Positions 27,762 through 37,474 are shown, numbered from the stretch's first letter. The stretch is DNA of 64,000 bases from an uncultured Aquimarina sp. (GCA_947498455.1 CANMKK010000022.1:1-64000), one strand, 5' to 3'. Made by a program: numbers and translations. Notes: generated by a model not told the origin, from the letters alone.

Positions 27762-30700
27762 ATACTCGCTTTTATATATTCTACATTATGATCTTTTGCG
27801 TCTACGGATGTTAGAATGCTTTTCTCATTAGTAGGGGTTACTTTTTGTTTCGGGGCTCCATTATGGGTAAAGGAGAAGTTTTTTATATAATCTACATACT
27901 CCAGATTTTCGATATGAAAAATCATTTCTGAAGCATATAATGTATTGTTAAATGAAATGGAAGCTTCTGTATCAAAAGCCCAAGGAGCGAGAAATCTAGC
28001 AATATCTTCTTTGAGCGTTTTGGTATATAGATTGTTGTCAAGACCTGTGTAAAATTTGGCATCCAATGTTACAGTAACAGGTTCATATTTTGGCGATACT
28101 ACTTTGGCAGTTACCAGAGAAGTATTTAAGGTATTAATGTATGTTTCAATTTCACTAAGCTTGTTAGCACTTATCTGTGGTTCATATACATTAAAAACAT
28201 TTTGATTCTTGATATCCGGAACGACAACAATAAGTACATCTCCTGGGCTTTGATTGGTATGATAGGTGCTATGGTTAAGACATTTTACTTTATGTAAATA
28301 CTTAAATTGTTGTAAAATCAAATGTTCATAATCCCATAAGGTAATGGCTCTTTTTTTATGTCGGAGGCATTCACTGATTCTTTTGTAGAAATTGCGATCA
28401 TCTTCTTCTGGAGCACCATCAAAACTCGCAAATGGCTGTTTGATTTTTTTTACCGTGGCGATGCGGTTAATGAGTTTAGAAATCATATTGGCTGGGATTC
28501 CGTTTTGTAAATGTTCGAGGCTATTTTCTGTATTTGTAAATTCGGCTTGTAATGCTTGTGCATGAATCTCAATGAAACGACTTACAGTATCCGGTAAATT
28601 ATGCCCGGTCGTTTTAGATTTTTGGGAAGCCCTAACCCAAAACAGGTTATCAGGTAATAATGTATTTTGAGTATCAAAACCTTTAGGTATTTGGAATTTT
28701 ACCAATCCGGTTTTTAGAAAATTATTGGTTTCGTCTTTGAGCAGTTGTTCTTTATTGAATTGTATCCAACTATTATTATTTAGATAATGCCATTCGATTT
28801 CGGAGTATCCTTCTGCTACAATAGCATCGGGGTTTTCTGTTCCTTCTTCTAACTGAAATAGGAATTGTACATTTTCTCCTTCAACACAATTTTCGAGCCC
28901 TAGAAATAATTCTCCTTTTGGTAGAAATGCTGGAACGATGGCAGTATCTGTTGATGCATTGATTTTAATTTGTCCATACGGATGTTCATGGAACAACTCT
29001 ATATGTTTGTCTAGTGTGTTTAGGTGTTCTTTGGTGGTTACGGTTACTGCTATATTTTCTGCTAAAGGAGTATAAGGAGCATTAGGAGCTGCTTTTTCTT
29101 TAATAGCCTGAGCGGTAAGAACTCTTCCGAATACATCATGAAAGAAATCTTCTTTTAGCTCTAATTGTAATAAGTAATCATCGGATGGTAATGGAATGTA
29201 TCCTTTTGCATTATCCGAAAAGAAGGAGAATTCGCTTCGTTCAGGAGATTTAAATAATGCATTTTTTGCAATCGTGGTATCTTCCTCGATAGAGAGAGCT
29301 CTTATAGATGAAACTGGTAATTCACTGGCTTGTTTTGTTAAAACTTCTAATTCACTTTTTTTATCTTTCCATAGTATGCTATACTCCTCGGAGACTTGTT
29401 TTGGGGTTTTAAGATCTGATTGAGTATTTCTATTTTGACTGATGATTGATTTTTGTACTTTAAAACGATCATCTCCCATTGTGTTCTTTACAATTGTTGG
29501 AGAATTAGCTACATAAATTCCTCTATTTACGGTAGCTTTCGTGTAGGTGCTATAGTGTGTAGCAAAACTTTCCGGGAGGTCTTTCCAATCCATTTTTAGT
29601 ACGGCTTGGGTTATATTTTTTCCGATCCATTCGTTTGCTTTGATTTTTAGGCGTGCATTTTTTTTGGCAAGCGGACCGAATGGAAAGAATGCACTATCCG
29701 TGGTTACTGTTCCGGTATCATTTTGTACGATCAGGCTTTTATTATATAAACTTTTGGTACTAATGATAATATCTGATATGGTAAGCCCGACTAATTTTTT
29801 ATATAATTTGAAACTGCTATCAGAGGCACTTTTAGAAGTATTGTTAAATTGAATTTTTAGCAGTGGATGCGTAGCGTTATAGTTTCCTTTATGAATAGAG
29901 TTGTCATAGTTAATAATCTCATCATCTGTTTCTTTTAATGTCAAATTAAAGGTTACTTCTCCGTCTGCAACTGTAATTTTCTTTTTTGTTATGTTAAGGG
30001 GAATCCAATCTTTTTTTCCTGTAATAGTGAACACCAGGTTTTTTGCAAAATCTTCGGAAGTAGTAATCTTTCCGCTTTTTCCAGCGAGTTTACATGTGAC
30101 TATGATATTTCTGGGGCCATCACTCATTTTTAGTGAAGGGGCACTGATTGTTAATCCAAAATTAGCATTGTTATATGTAGTGTTCCCAAAAGGCATCCAA
30201 CTTTTACTATCGTTTTCGAGATCACTTCCTTGACCGTCGGCAGAGTTAGGTATGGGGGCTTCGTACCATCCTTTGGTATCTCGATATGTCGATTTAAGCT
30301 GTGCAATGGCAGCTTTGTTAACTACTAACTCTTCGTCAACAGTATAGTTTCTTGTTTTTCCATTTGTATCTTTTCCTCCATTTAACAACGTACCTGCTTG
30401 AATTTGTTGGTTGTCGGCATTTTTTGCCAGCTCGAATAGTGTATATACTTTATCTGGTGTAAATGGTTGTTTTTTTAATTGTAGTACTTCGTAGTAATAA
30501 AAATCCAAATGTCTTTTGGTGATACCATCGAATTGCTTTTTAGAAATATCCAGCAGCTTTAGGAAACAAATAAATAGGGTAAGATGTGGATCGATAGCTC
30601 CATCCGAATATTCTTTTGCTATAGATTTTATTTCATTGGCTTTTTCGAAAAAGGACTTCCAGGTAGTGTTAGTGTCATTAGGGGTATCTTTATAAAAACT

Positions 30701-30859
30701 TACTTTTTCTGAAAATTTATAGGCAAAATCCATCCACTCTTCTACAGAAAAACCCATTAATTCTATTCCATCTGGATGTAGTGCATCCAGATATCGTTGC
30801 AGTTGGGTTGTCCCTTCGGAGTTGTTTATTGCGGCGCTATTTGTAAAGTTCGTTCCCAT
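27749..30859 (-). CDS. eCIS baseplate J-like protein (Afp11-like)
   Basis: A 1036-residue wedge protein. The C-terminal 300 residues carry the baseplate J/gp47 pattern: APEEDDRNFYKRISECLRHK, AITLWDYEHLILQQF, GDVLIVVVPD and a beta-rich end with RFLAPWAFD. The long N-terminal half has a helical start (YLDALHPDGIELMGFSVEEW) and several beta domains. It starts 3 nt after the gp25-like gene. In eCIS particles this protein joins gp25-like and Afp12-like proteins into the wedges around the spike. Its length is in the range for the family. Confidence in the role is high; domain limits are approximate. Confidence 0.88.
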   Translation of the reverse strand: MGTNFTNSAAINNSEGTTQLQRYLDALHPDGIELMGFSVEEWMDFAYKFSEKVSFYKDTPNDTNTTWKSFFEKANEIKSIAKEYSDGAIDPHLTLFICFLKLLDISKKQFDGITKRHLDFYYYEVLQLKKQPFTPDKVYTLFELAKNADNQQIQAGTLLNGGKDTNGKTRNYTVDEELVVNKAAIAQLKSTYRDTKGWYEAPIPNSADGQGSDLENDSKSWMPFGNTTYNNANFGLTISAPSLKMSDGPRNIIVTCKLAGKSGKITTSEDFAKNLVFTITGKKDWIPLNITKKKITVADGEVTFNLTLKETDDEIINYDNSIHKGNYNATHPLLKIQFNNTSKSASDSSFKLYKKLVGLTISDIIISTKSLYNKSLIVQNDTGTVTTDSAFFPFGPLAKKNARLKIKANEWIGKNITQAVLKMDWKDLPESFATHYSTYTKATVNRGIYVANSPTIVKNTMGDDRFKVQKSIISQNRNTQSDLKTPKQVSEEYSILWKDKKSELEVLTKQASELPVSSIRALSIEEDTTIAKNALFKSPERSEFSFFSDNAKGYIPLPSDDYLLQLELKEDFFHDVFGRVLTAQAIKEKAAPNAPYTPLAENIAVTVTTKEHLNTLDKHIELFHEHPYGQIKINASTDTAIVPAFLPKGELFLGLENCVEGENVQFLFQLEEGTENPDAIVAEGYSEIEWHYLNNNSWIQFNKEQLLKDETNNFLKTGLVKFQIPKGFDTQNTLLPDNLFWVRASQKSKTTGHNLPDTVSRFIEIHAQALQAEFTNTENSLEHLQNGIPANMISKLINRIATVKKIKQPFASFDGAPEEDDRNFYKRISECLRHKKRAITLWDYEHLILQQFKYLHKVKCLNHSTYHTNQSPGDVLIVVVPDIKNQNVFNVYEPQISANKLSEIETYINTLNTSLVTAKVVSPKYEPVTVTLDAKFYTGLDNNLYTKTLKEDIARFLAPWAFDTEASISFNNTLYASEMIFHIENLEYVDYIKNFSFTHNGAPKQKVTPTNEKSILTSVDAKDHNVEYIKASICTV

Positions 30860-30862
30860 AAG

Positions 30863-31273
30863 TTATACATCTGTTCCTTCATTGATATAAAACGGAAATA
30901 CAATATTCCTTCTGGAATTCGTTGCTCGAATGGTATAGTCTATATGTACATAGAAAACACCTTCAAAAGCATTATTGGTGTCTATGAATACTTCTTCTGC
31001 ATCGATTCTTGGTTCATATAAGAGTATACATTCTTCGACCATATTTTTTATCATATTTACTTGCGTAGAATTCATAGCTTCGAACACCTTAATCGTAAGA
31101 TCACATCCAAATAATGGTCTTAATAGACGTTCTCCTAATTTGGTAGTGAGTATAATTTCCAGACAGCCTTTGATGTCATCGTCCTCAGTTGTCATCTCTA
31201 CCTGATTAGAGTAACTGTTAAAAGCAGGAGGGAAGCTCCAACCGATTCCTATATACGGTGTTTCGTTTTTCAT
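30863..31273 (-). CDS. eCIS gp25-like baseplate wedge protein (Afp9-like)
   Basis: A 136-residue protein with the gp25/lysozyme-like wedge signature GERLLRPLFGCDLTIKVFEAM (residues about 51-71), preceded by IKGCLEIILTTKLG. In contractile systems gp25 proteins link the sheath to the baseplate wedge. There is no catalytic Glu pattern expected of an active lysozyme, as usual. It is followed after 3 nt by the baseplate J-like gene. The 151-nt gap before it, toward PAAR, is full of short repeats. Confidence 0.9.
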   Translation of the reverse strand: MKNETPYIGIGWSFPPAFNSYSNQVEMTTEDDDIKGCLEIILTTKLGERLLRPLFGCDLTIKVFEAMNSTQVNMIKNMVEECILLYEPRIDAEEVFIDTNNAFEGVFYVHIDYTIRATNSRRNIVFPFYINEGTDV

Positions 31274-31424
31274 GTTTTAATTAGTATTGAGTACTTAGTA
31301 CAGAGTATTAAGTATTCTTTATTTTATCTTCTATTTTTTTATTTCTAGTTTTGACTTTTGACTGTTAGCCTTAATACTTTATACCTAGTACTTCATACTT
31401 CATACTTTGTACTCAATACCAGTT
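31274..31424. repeat. Short-word repeat region 3' of PAAR
   Basis: AT-rich words of the type agtactaagta and tactttgtactcaata recur in both orientations (for example near 31284-31310 and 31380-31420). The same words occur on the other side of the PAAR gene. No gene or clear regulatory site. Confidence 0.55.
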
Positions 31425-31715
31425 TCACCCTCCAATCAATACTGTGGCACATCCGGCTACTATTACTCCTCCGTGTGCGGTAGAATCACCCATTCTTGCT
31501 GCTGGCATTCCTCCGATCAATACTGTTCCGGATCCTGCGGCAATAGTGTCTGGCGGGCCAACGCAAGTAGCCATATCTCCAACTCTTGCTGCGGGTAATC
31601 CACCGATTAATACGGTTGGTTCTCCCGCGGGTAATATAGGGCCTCCTACATGTGGTACTAATGCGGTTACCATTGGGCATACATGCATATCGGATATTCG
31701 TGCTGCTAATGACAT
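31425..31715 (-). CDS. PAAR-repeat spike-tip protein (Afp10-like)
   Basis: A 96-residue PAAR protein built of short beta repeats: GEPTVLIGGLPAARVGDM, then GTVLIGGMPAARMGDST, then a final CATVLIGG. His11, Cys13, Cys51 and His65 could coordinate the tip metal. PAAR proteins cap the VgrG-like spike with a sharp cone. No toxin domain is attached. The gene is the only one in the structural part of the cluster that has repeat-rich gaps on both sides (about 150 and 260 bp), so it may have been exchanged independently. Confidence 0.93.
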   Translation of the reverse strand: MSLAARISDMHVCPMVTALVPHVGGPILPAGEPTVLIGGLPAARVGDMATCVGPPDTIAAGSGTVLIGGMPAARMGDSTAHGGVIVAGCATVLIGG

Positions 31716-31974
31716 AGTTTTTTTATTGAATTAAGTCTCAAGTATTAAGTACTGAGTCTTATGTTTTGTTGTTTGTTATTGGCTGTTAGCTTTTGGCTTT
31801 TAGCGATTAGCTGTTAGCTTTTGATCTTCATACTTTGTACTTAAATAGGCTATCAGTTGTCGGGTATCGGGTATCAGCGTTTGGTTTTTAGCCTTTGGCT
31901 GTTAGCTCTCAGTGATTAACCTTTACACTAACTCAATACTCACTACTTTGTACTTAATACTTTGTACTCACTAC
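31716..31974. repeat. Short-word repeat region 5' of PAAR
   Basis: Repeated words: ggctgttagctttt/gcgattagctgttagc near 31785-31820 and 31885-31905, and tactttgtacttaatac near 31945-31970, the last also found on the other side of PAAR. No gene seen. Such words could serve as recombination sites. Confidence 0.55.
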
Positions 31975-33714
31975 TTAATTTATCTGAACCAACGATCCTT
32001 TCAGGACTGCTGTGGCACTAGAAGAAACTTCTACGCCTGCTGATCCTTCTGCTTTAAAATTAGCACTGGCTTTGGCATTAATATTTACTCCTTCTATATT
32101 GACATCTCCAGTAGCTTTTATATTTATATCACTTCCACTTTCTATAGAGATACCATCACTACTCATGGTTACTATATTATTGTTCTCATCTTCTAATTTG
32201 ATCACACCTTCGTCTTCATCTAATACAATAGATTTTCCGGCTGGGGTTTCTAGTGTAATCGTTTTGGTATCATCATTAAATAGCATTTTGATTTCGCTAT
32301 TTCCCATTATAATTTTTTCGAAATTATCATCAGAGAGTTCTATGGGTGCTGTATTCGTATTGCTATACATTCCTCCAAGAATCACTGCTTGATTAGGGTC
32401 GGCATTTAAGAATCCTAGAAGTACTTCATTACCGATTTCGGGCAAAAATTGTATGCCGTAATTTTCTCCGGCATAAAGGGATAACACTCGTGCCCAGATT
32501 CCTTCTTCATCAGCACTAACGATTGGGACTTTTACTTTGATTCTATGTTCACTATCGGGATCTCCTTCTAGTGCTGTTACAATACCTATTTGTAATCCGC
32601 TGATTGCAGGCAACATACCAGAGGCGGGTAGTGCCGAAACCTCTTGCTGTTCTGTAAACCACTCGGGATCCAGACCAATTTGTACATTGCTAAACCAATT
32701 CCCTTCTGTAATTATATGGTGTACACCGCCTACGAAAACATTTCCATTAAACCGATCTCCAATTCCTTCTAACTTGATGGTAACACCAGCTTTGAGCTTT
32801 TCATTACCCTGAAGCTGTAGTTTACCTCTTACCATAGCAAGTTGTTGTAACTGACTTTTACTATCTATCCAAGTTTGTAATACTTCTGAATTGATAGCAC
32901 CCGTATGGTTCAGGCTGATTTTTTGATCTCCAACAGCTTTTGCCAAAGCGCTTTCATTCATAGTCCCAGATGTTACTTGCCCGGAATTGGTAGCTTCTGT
33001 AGTTATAATTTCCTGATTGCTGTAATCCCAACTATTCGCTTCATATGCTTTATATTGATTGCGAGCGTCAATTTCAGCATCAAAAGAAAAAATAGTACTA
33101 CCATAGGTTGCCGTTAATACTTCATTTCCATTGATTTCTGGTTTTTGAACAGTTATAGTTCCATCAGTTATTGTACAGATAGCTCCAATAACCTGAGCTC
33201 TGGACATCATAAAATCCCAATCGGTACTCTGGTATTGCACAAGCTCATGATGACTAAATGAGGTTGCTTCTACCTGTGGGGTAAGACCATTGTTCTGTAT
33301 TAGTTTTTCAATCGTATCACTATCGGTTGCATCATAAAAAATGGTGTTTTTTTGACCTAATGTCATTTTAAAAGCTTCATCCTTACAAGTAATGATAAGC
33401 ACACTATTCTTTTGATTGATTTTAACAGCCTGTTTTATGATAACACCTTTAAAAACAGTTTCTTCTATAGCGTCATACCCCGCTTTTACTTCGATTGATT
33501 TTCCAGGTTCAAAAACAGCATCATTACTAGCCTTAAACTCCTGATCAGGAATAGACCCATCCACAATGGTAATAATAGCAGTGGGAATACGGTTACATTC
33601 ATCTGTAATGGCTATGGACTGAATTCCGTACAGCGTAGAGACTTCGGTACCTTCTACAAGCACTTTGGAAGTAACTACTCCTGTTTTTTCTTCTATGTCA
33701 CCTACTAAATTCAT
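31975..33714 (-). CDS. eCIS spike protein, VgrG/gpV-like (Afp8-like)
   Basis: A 579-residue spike protein. Residues 1-350 correspond to the gp27-like ring part. Residues about 370-450 hold the gp5 OB-fold block IGIVTALEGDPDSEHRIKVK then GIWARVLSLYAG and QFLPEIGNEVLLGFLNADPN, which is strongly diagnostic. The C-terminus (about 480-579) is a beta-helix of short repeats such as DEGVIKLEDENNNIVTMSSD. It trimerises beneath the PAAR tip. It starts 3 nt after the LysM protein, in the usual eCIS order. Confidence 0.93.
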   Translation of the reverse strand: MNLVGDIEEKTGVVTSKVLVEGTEVSTLYGIQSIAITDECNRIPTAIITIVDGSIPDQEFKASNDAVFEPGKSIEVKAGYDAIEETVFKGVIIKQAVKINQKNSVLIITCKDEAFKMTLGQKNTIFYDATDSDTIEKLIQNNGLTPQVEATSFSHHELVQYQSTDWDFMMSRAQVIGAICTITDGTITVQKPEINGNEVLTATYGSTIFSFDAEIDARNQYKAYEANSWDYSNQEIITTEATNSGQVTSGTMNESALAKAVGDQKISLNHTGAINSEVLQTWIDSKSQLQQLAMVRGKLQLQGNEKLKAGVTIKLEGIGDRFNGNVFVGGVHHIITEGNWFSNVQIGLDPEWFTEQQEVSALPASGMLPAISGLQIGIVTALEGDPDSEHRIKVKVPIVSADEEGIWARVLSLYAGENYGIQFLPEIGNEVLLGFLNADPNQAVILGGMYSNTNTAPIELSDDNFEKIIMGNSEIKMLFNDDTKTITLETPAGKSIVLDEDEGVIKLEDENNNIVTMSSDGISIESGSDINIKATGDVNIEGVNINAKASANFKAEGSAGVEVSSSATAVLKGSLVQIN

Positions 33715-33717
33715 ATC

Positions 33718-34479
33718 CTAGTTTTTCTGTATTGGTGGAAATATTATTTTTTGGCCTGCTTTAAGAGTTCTGAAGTTTTGCAACTTATTCGCTTTTGCTA
33801 CTTCGAGATAGTACGATGGATCTCCGTAAATACGATAGGTCATAAGCGGTAGTGTATCACCAGCTTGTACATAGCGTATGTGTGTAAGATCAGGTGATTG
33901 TTTGTTCTCGATAGCCTTGCGTTCCTCATCACTGATCGTATTGATACATCCAATGGTCGCTACGGCTCTGATTGGATATCCAGAAGCATTAAAGAGTTTG
34001 TATTCTATATCCAGTTTGGTAAGTTTACACTTTACAATTAATGCTCCCCAGGCAATAATTAAGGAATTATTTTGATGTGTACTGCCATTAAAGCTAATAG
34101 CAAGCTTTTTAAATTTTTCAATATCATCAAAAACACCTTTATCAATTTTATCCTCTTTTTTATCAAGAAATGAAGGTTTAAAAGCTGTAATGTTATCTTG
34201 AATGCTTTTCAATGCATCATCAAGACTTTCTACTGAGTTAAAAACACCAGTACTGTCAAAAAGCAATCTGAACGTAAATTCTCCAGGAGTAATCTTATTA
34301 AATTTTGGAGCATTTCCATTATTTCCAGAAGGTTGTGTTTCGTCATATTTTACCGTGAAAGTCTCTTTGTACCCTTCTGGATTAATAAGAGCTTCCATAG
34401 CATCTCCCTGCTTTTCTTTGAATTTTTCATCTTTATAAGCAGTGATGGTAAGTTTGACTAATTTCCCTTTTGAAAACAT
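33718..34479 (-). CDS. eCIS LysM-domain hub protein (Afp7-like)
   Basis: A 253-residue protein with a C-terminal LysM domain (IRYVQAGDTLPLMTYRIYGD ... LKAGQKIIFPP, about residues 200-250) and an N-terminal beta domain (GKLVKLTITAYKDEKF, EFTFRLLFDSTGVF) typical of the gp53-like protein that ties the baseplate to the tube. It stands between the DUF5908-like gene (3-nt gap) and the spike gene (3-nt gap). LysM here is structural, as in T4 gp53 and Afp7. Confidence 0.92.
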   Translation of the reverse strand: MFSKGKLVKLTITAYKDEKFKEKQGDAMEALINPEGYKETFTVKYDETQPSGNNGNAPKFNKITPGEFTFRLLFDSTGVFNSVESLDDALKSIQDNITAFKPSFLDKKEDKIDKGVFDDIEKFKKLAISFNGSTHQNNSLIIAWGALIVKCKLTKLDIEYKLFNASGYPIRAVATIGCINTISDEERKAIENKQSPDLTHIRYVQAGDTLPLMTYRIYGDPSYYLEVAKANKLQNFRTLKAGQKIIFPPIQKN

Positions 34480-34482
34480 AAA

Positions 34483-34638
34483 TTAACGTTCCTTTTTGTT
34501 GATTAAACTTTTTTCTATGAGCTCTATTAATTGTTCCTGTGACCATTTAGAAGTGGTTTCACTTCCTTCGTTTCGTACCTGAGCTTCATTTCCATTCACC
34601 TGAACTTTTATAGATAGGTTTTTGATTTCTACTGCCAT
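34483..34638 (-). CDS. 51-residue DUF5908-like eCIS protein
   Basis: A small gene with start at 34638 and stop at 34483, 3 nt from the LysM gene and 1 nt from the tube gene before it, so it fills the gap in the operon perfectly. The protein begins MAVEIKNLSIKVQVNG and ends in a helical EQLIELIEKSLINKK. A short MPVEI-type N-terminus with this length is what I recall for DUF5908 proteins found in Bacteroidota injection-system loci, at the Afp6 position. Its function is unknown. Conserved spacing and reading frame support it as real. Confidence 0.75.
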   Translation of the reverse strand: MAVEIKNLSIKVQVNGNEAQVRNEGSETTSKWSQEQLIELIEKSLINKKER

Positions 34639-34639
34639 C

Positions 34640-35080
34640 TTATAGTGATTTAAAAAATTTGTACTTGAGCTCTAAGGTTTGTAAAACAATTCCCGCTGTT
34701 TCGGCATTAAACTCTCCAATCTCATATTTAATCGGATATGCATCTATAACACTCCATCGATGAATTGGTAAATGATTTTCATCCAGTAACAATACGATGA
34801 GATTTAGTGGTTTAAATTTGAAATCCTCATAAACACCTTCACACCATTTCGTAAGGGGAGAAGGGATACTTTTTAATCCTCTCTTGAGTGTCAATGTCGA
34901 AAATTTAAGTCCTGTAGGAATATCGTGTACATACCTATTTTCTCCTCCTTCCTTATAACTTTCCGTCTCTACTGATACACTTAATCCTGTTACGGATTGA
35001 AAGCTAACATCTATAGGAGTAGGGAGTAAGCCATGAAAATACACTGCAAAATGAAAGCCAACAGCTGGATATAAAAACAT
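34640..35080 (-). CDS. eCIS inner tube protein 2 (Afp5-like, T4 gp19 family)
   Basis: A 146-residue tube protein with the gp19 pattern: PAVGFHFAVYF, FQSVTGLSVSVETESYKEGG, LTLKRGLK and the final ELKYKFFKSL. Compared with the first tube protein it has a longer basic C-terminal strand. In eCIS the second tube protein forms the first ring(s) on the spike and starts tube assembly. It starts 2 nt after the first tube gene ends. Confidence 0.9.
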   Translation of the reverse strand: MFLYPAVGFHFAVYFHGLLPTPIDVSFQSVTGLSVSVETESYKEGGENRYVHDIPTGLKFSTLTLKRGLKSIPSPLTKWCEGVYEDFKFKPLNLIVLLLDENHLPIHRWSVIDAYPIKYEIGEFNAETAGIVLQTLELKYKFFKSL

Positions 35081-35082
35081 GA

Positions 35083-35517
35083 TTACTCGTTTTGTATCGT
35101 CAATCCTTCATGCTTCAGGACTAAGGTTTCTATAGCGATTTCATTTCCTTCTCCTTTAAGGTCTGTTGACTGAATTTTCATAGGCCAAGCGTTTTTGATT
35201 TTCCAAACTACCACCGGAGCGTGTTCCTGATCTAATAAGCTGATGGTAAGATCACGGCGATCAATGGTGTTTAGCTTTACAGTATTCATCCAGTCATAAT
35301 ATTCATTATCACTTTTGAAAACACCTCTTTTTAGGGTAACATCACTGTATTTGATCATTCCAGGCATATTAGTTTTACTATATTCTGGATTTGCTCCATC
35401 TCGGTATTCTAGCGGCTCGACTTCTATATCGAGACCAGATACTTCCTGGAAACCTATTTTTGTACCACCCCATTCTACTTGAAAATGGAACTTTGGTAAT
35501 GGATATTCTGCTGCCAT
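35083..35517 (-). CDS. eCIS inner tube protein 1 (Afp1-like, T4 gp19 family)
   Basis: A 144-residue tube protein with the typical blocks PKFHFQVEWGGTKIGFQEVSG, EVEPLEYRDG, VTLKRGVFKSDNEYYDWM and a WKIKNAWPMK segment. It forms the hexameric rings of the inner tube that carries cargo in the lumen. It follows the sheath gene by 39 nt and is coupled to the second tube gene. Length and motifs agree with the family; this is the main tube protein by position next to the sheath. Confidence 0.92.
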   Translation of the reverse strand: MAAEYPLPKFHFQVEWGGTKIGFQEVSGLDIEVEPLEYRDGANPEYSKTNMPGMIKYSDVTLKRGVFKSDNEYYDWMNTVKLNTIDRRDLTISLLDQEHAPVVVWKIKNAWPMKIQSTDLKGEGNEIAIETLVLKHEGLTIQNE

Positions 35518-35556
35518 AATATGGTTGTTTTATAAATTAGATGTTTAATAATTTTT

Positions 35557-37464
35557 TTAAGATTCCTGTAGTTTATGAGAGAATTTAAGTACTATAAATT
35601 CTGCAGGACGGACAGCTGCCATTCCTATCTCTACATTAAGAATCCCATTAAGAATGTCTTGAGCGGTCATGGTTTGCCCCAATCCGACACGTACATAGAA
35701 AGCTTCGTCTGTTTTGGCTCCTGCCAGTGCACCTGCTCTCCATTGATTGGTTAGGAAATTCTCGATCATAGATCGGATTCGTACCCAGGTATTGGCATCA
35801 TTAGGTTCAAAAACAAATTGCTCTGTTGCTTTTTTTACTGATTCTTCTACCATATTGAAAAATCTACGTACCGGAACATACCTCCATTCATTGTCATTAC
35901 CGGCCAATGTTCGGGCTCCCCAGACTAAATTTCCTTTGCCCGTAAATGCTCGGATTACATTGATTGATTTTCCCGCTACTTCATCGATATTTAGGCCTTC
36001 CTGATCTTTACTTGATAATTTTACTACAGGTTCATTTACGGAGTTTAGTCCTACATTAGCCGGAGCTTTCCATACACCTCTTAGGTTATCTACCTTGGCA
36101 TACACACCTGCAATAGCTCCAGAAGGAGGAAGCACTACTCCATGTTGTTTTATTCCTGTAAGGATGGAGGCATATAAGGGTGATTCTACTTTAAGAATAT
36201 CTTCTAATGCTTTTAGTACAGAAGATGCTTCTGCATAAAAATCATTAATGACTTTATTTAATTCATCAAAAGCTAATTGTAGAAAAGGTTTGGCAATTCC
36301 ATACAGTTTATCAATGGTATTACTGGAACCAGCAACCCCAGAAACATCTACGGTAAAAGTGGCTGTTGTAGCTGTGGATGTTACTGTGGCAGTAGCTACA
36401 TCTAGCTTATTGGGCGCACTTAACTTACCATTAATAGCTACAATTCCATCTTTATAGGCTTTATAAACACTATTAAATTTAGAATCATTCGCTTTGATAG
36501 CATCATATACTGCTTTTATGGCTGTATTGGTAATTGTTGCTCCAAAAAAGTCATTAAAGTAATCATTGATTAGTGCTATTTTGGCATTTAGTTCGGCTTT
36601 TTGGTTTGCTCCTGTAGCTTCTGTATATTTTGTAGCAGTATGATCAGTAACTATTGTTTTGGTTGCCTGATAATCTGTAGACGCTTTTTCAATATCGCTC
36701 AGTGTTGTGGTCTTGCCATCACTGAATTTGGATTCATCAATGATCGTATTAAATGCAACGGCTGCATTGTTTTTCTTTATAATAAGATCACTGAAATTAA
36801 AAGATAGTGGTAGCGAAGTTCTTAAGAAGGGATAGTAACATCCTCCATACTTCAGATTACTATTAGATGGTATTTTATTACGATATTCTGATATTACATC
36901 TGTAGCCAGCGGATCGGTAAAATCTACATCCCCTTTATAAACATCCATAATTGCAAAACGATCTTGTAAAATTTCGCATTCGTCTAACATTTTAGAATGT
37001 ACGTCTTTAAGGTCATTAATATCTGCTAATAAGGATGCATCAGGAGAAACGTATAATGTGGGTTCATCGAATTTTTTTAGTGCATCAATACCATCAATGA
37101 AATTTTGTTTGGTTACAGCTCCGTATGTACCTATCGAAACTATATAACAATCTCCACCGCCATTATCATAAAATAACTTTAGACTATCGTACAGGTACAT
37201 TGTATCACCAGATGTTACATTTTTTACAGAATTGTTGGTGTCCAAATCTACTGTAAGTCCCCCTTCTGGACCTTCGCCATATAATAATTTGTATTCTAAC
37301 AGCGAACGTATCTTTTTAGGTTTCATTCCAAGGTCATTATTGATCCCTTGCCTTTTTGTATACCCTATAAATGCTGGAATTGCAGTAGGGACCTGTGCTA
37401 TCGAAGGAGGAAATGTACTTACTTCTTCAACATATACGCCAGGTGATTTTAATGTACTTGCCAT
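35557..37464 (-). CDS. eCIS contractile sheath protein (Afp2/3-like)
   Basis: A 635-residue sheath protein. The N-terminus LKSPGVYVEEVSTFPPSIAQV and the next AIPAFIGYTKR block are diagnostic for contractile sheaths. The C-terminal domain shows PANVGLNSVNEPVVKLSS, NVIRAFTGKGNLVWGARTL, VPVRRFFNMVEESVKKA and the final GMAAVRPAEFIVLKFSHKL. Between them, about residues 235-400, lies a low-complexity, Ala/Thr/Lys-rich insertion (for example ATVTSTATTATFTVDVSG) probably exposed on the outside. Afp-type systems carry two or three sheath genes; here there is only one. Confidence 0.95.
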   Translation of the reverse strand: MASTLKSPGVYVEEVSTFPPSIAQVPTAIPAFIGYTKRQGINNDLGMKPKKIRSLLEYKLLYGEGPEGGLTVDLDTNNSVKNVTSGDTMYLYDSLKLFYDNGGGDCYIVSIGTYGAVTKQNFIDGIDALKKFDEPTLYVSPDASLLADINDLKDVHSKMLDECEILQDRFAIMDVYKGDVDFTDPLATDVISEYRNKIPSNSNLKYGGCYYPFLRTSLPLSFNFSDLIIKKNNAAVAFNTIIDESKFSDGKTTTLSDIEKASTDYQATKTIVTDHTATKYTEATGANQKAELNAKIALINDYFNDFFGATITNTAIKAVYDAIKANDSKFNSVYKAYKDGIVAINGKLSAPNKLDVATATVTSTATTATFTVDVSGVAGSSNTIDKLYGIAKPFLQLAFDELNKVINDFYAEASSVLKALEDILKVESPLYASILTGIKQHGVVLPPSGAIAGVYAKVDNLRGVWKAPANVGLNSVNEPVVKLSSKDQEGLNIDEVAGKSINVIRAFTGKGNLVWGARTLAGNDNEWRYVPVRRFFNMVEESVKKATEQFVFEPNDANTWVRIRSMIENFLTNQWRAGALAGAKTDEAFYVRVGLGQTMTAQDILNGILNVEIGMAAVRPAEFIVLKFSHKLQES

Positions 37465-37474
37465 AATTATTGAT

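Noticed and set aside
31444..31734. A 96-codon plus-strand frame mirroring PAAR
   Set aside because: It is the complement of the repetitive PAAR coding sequence; only the minus strand gives the PAAR motif.
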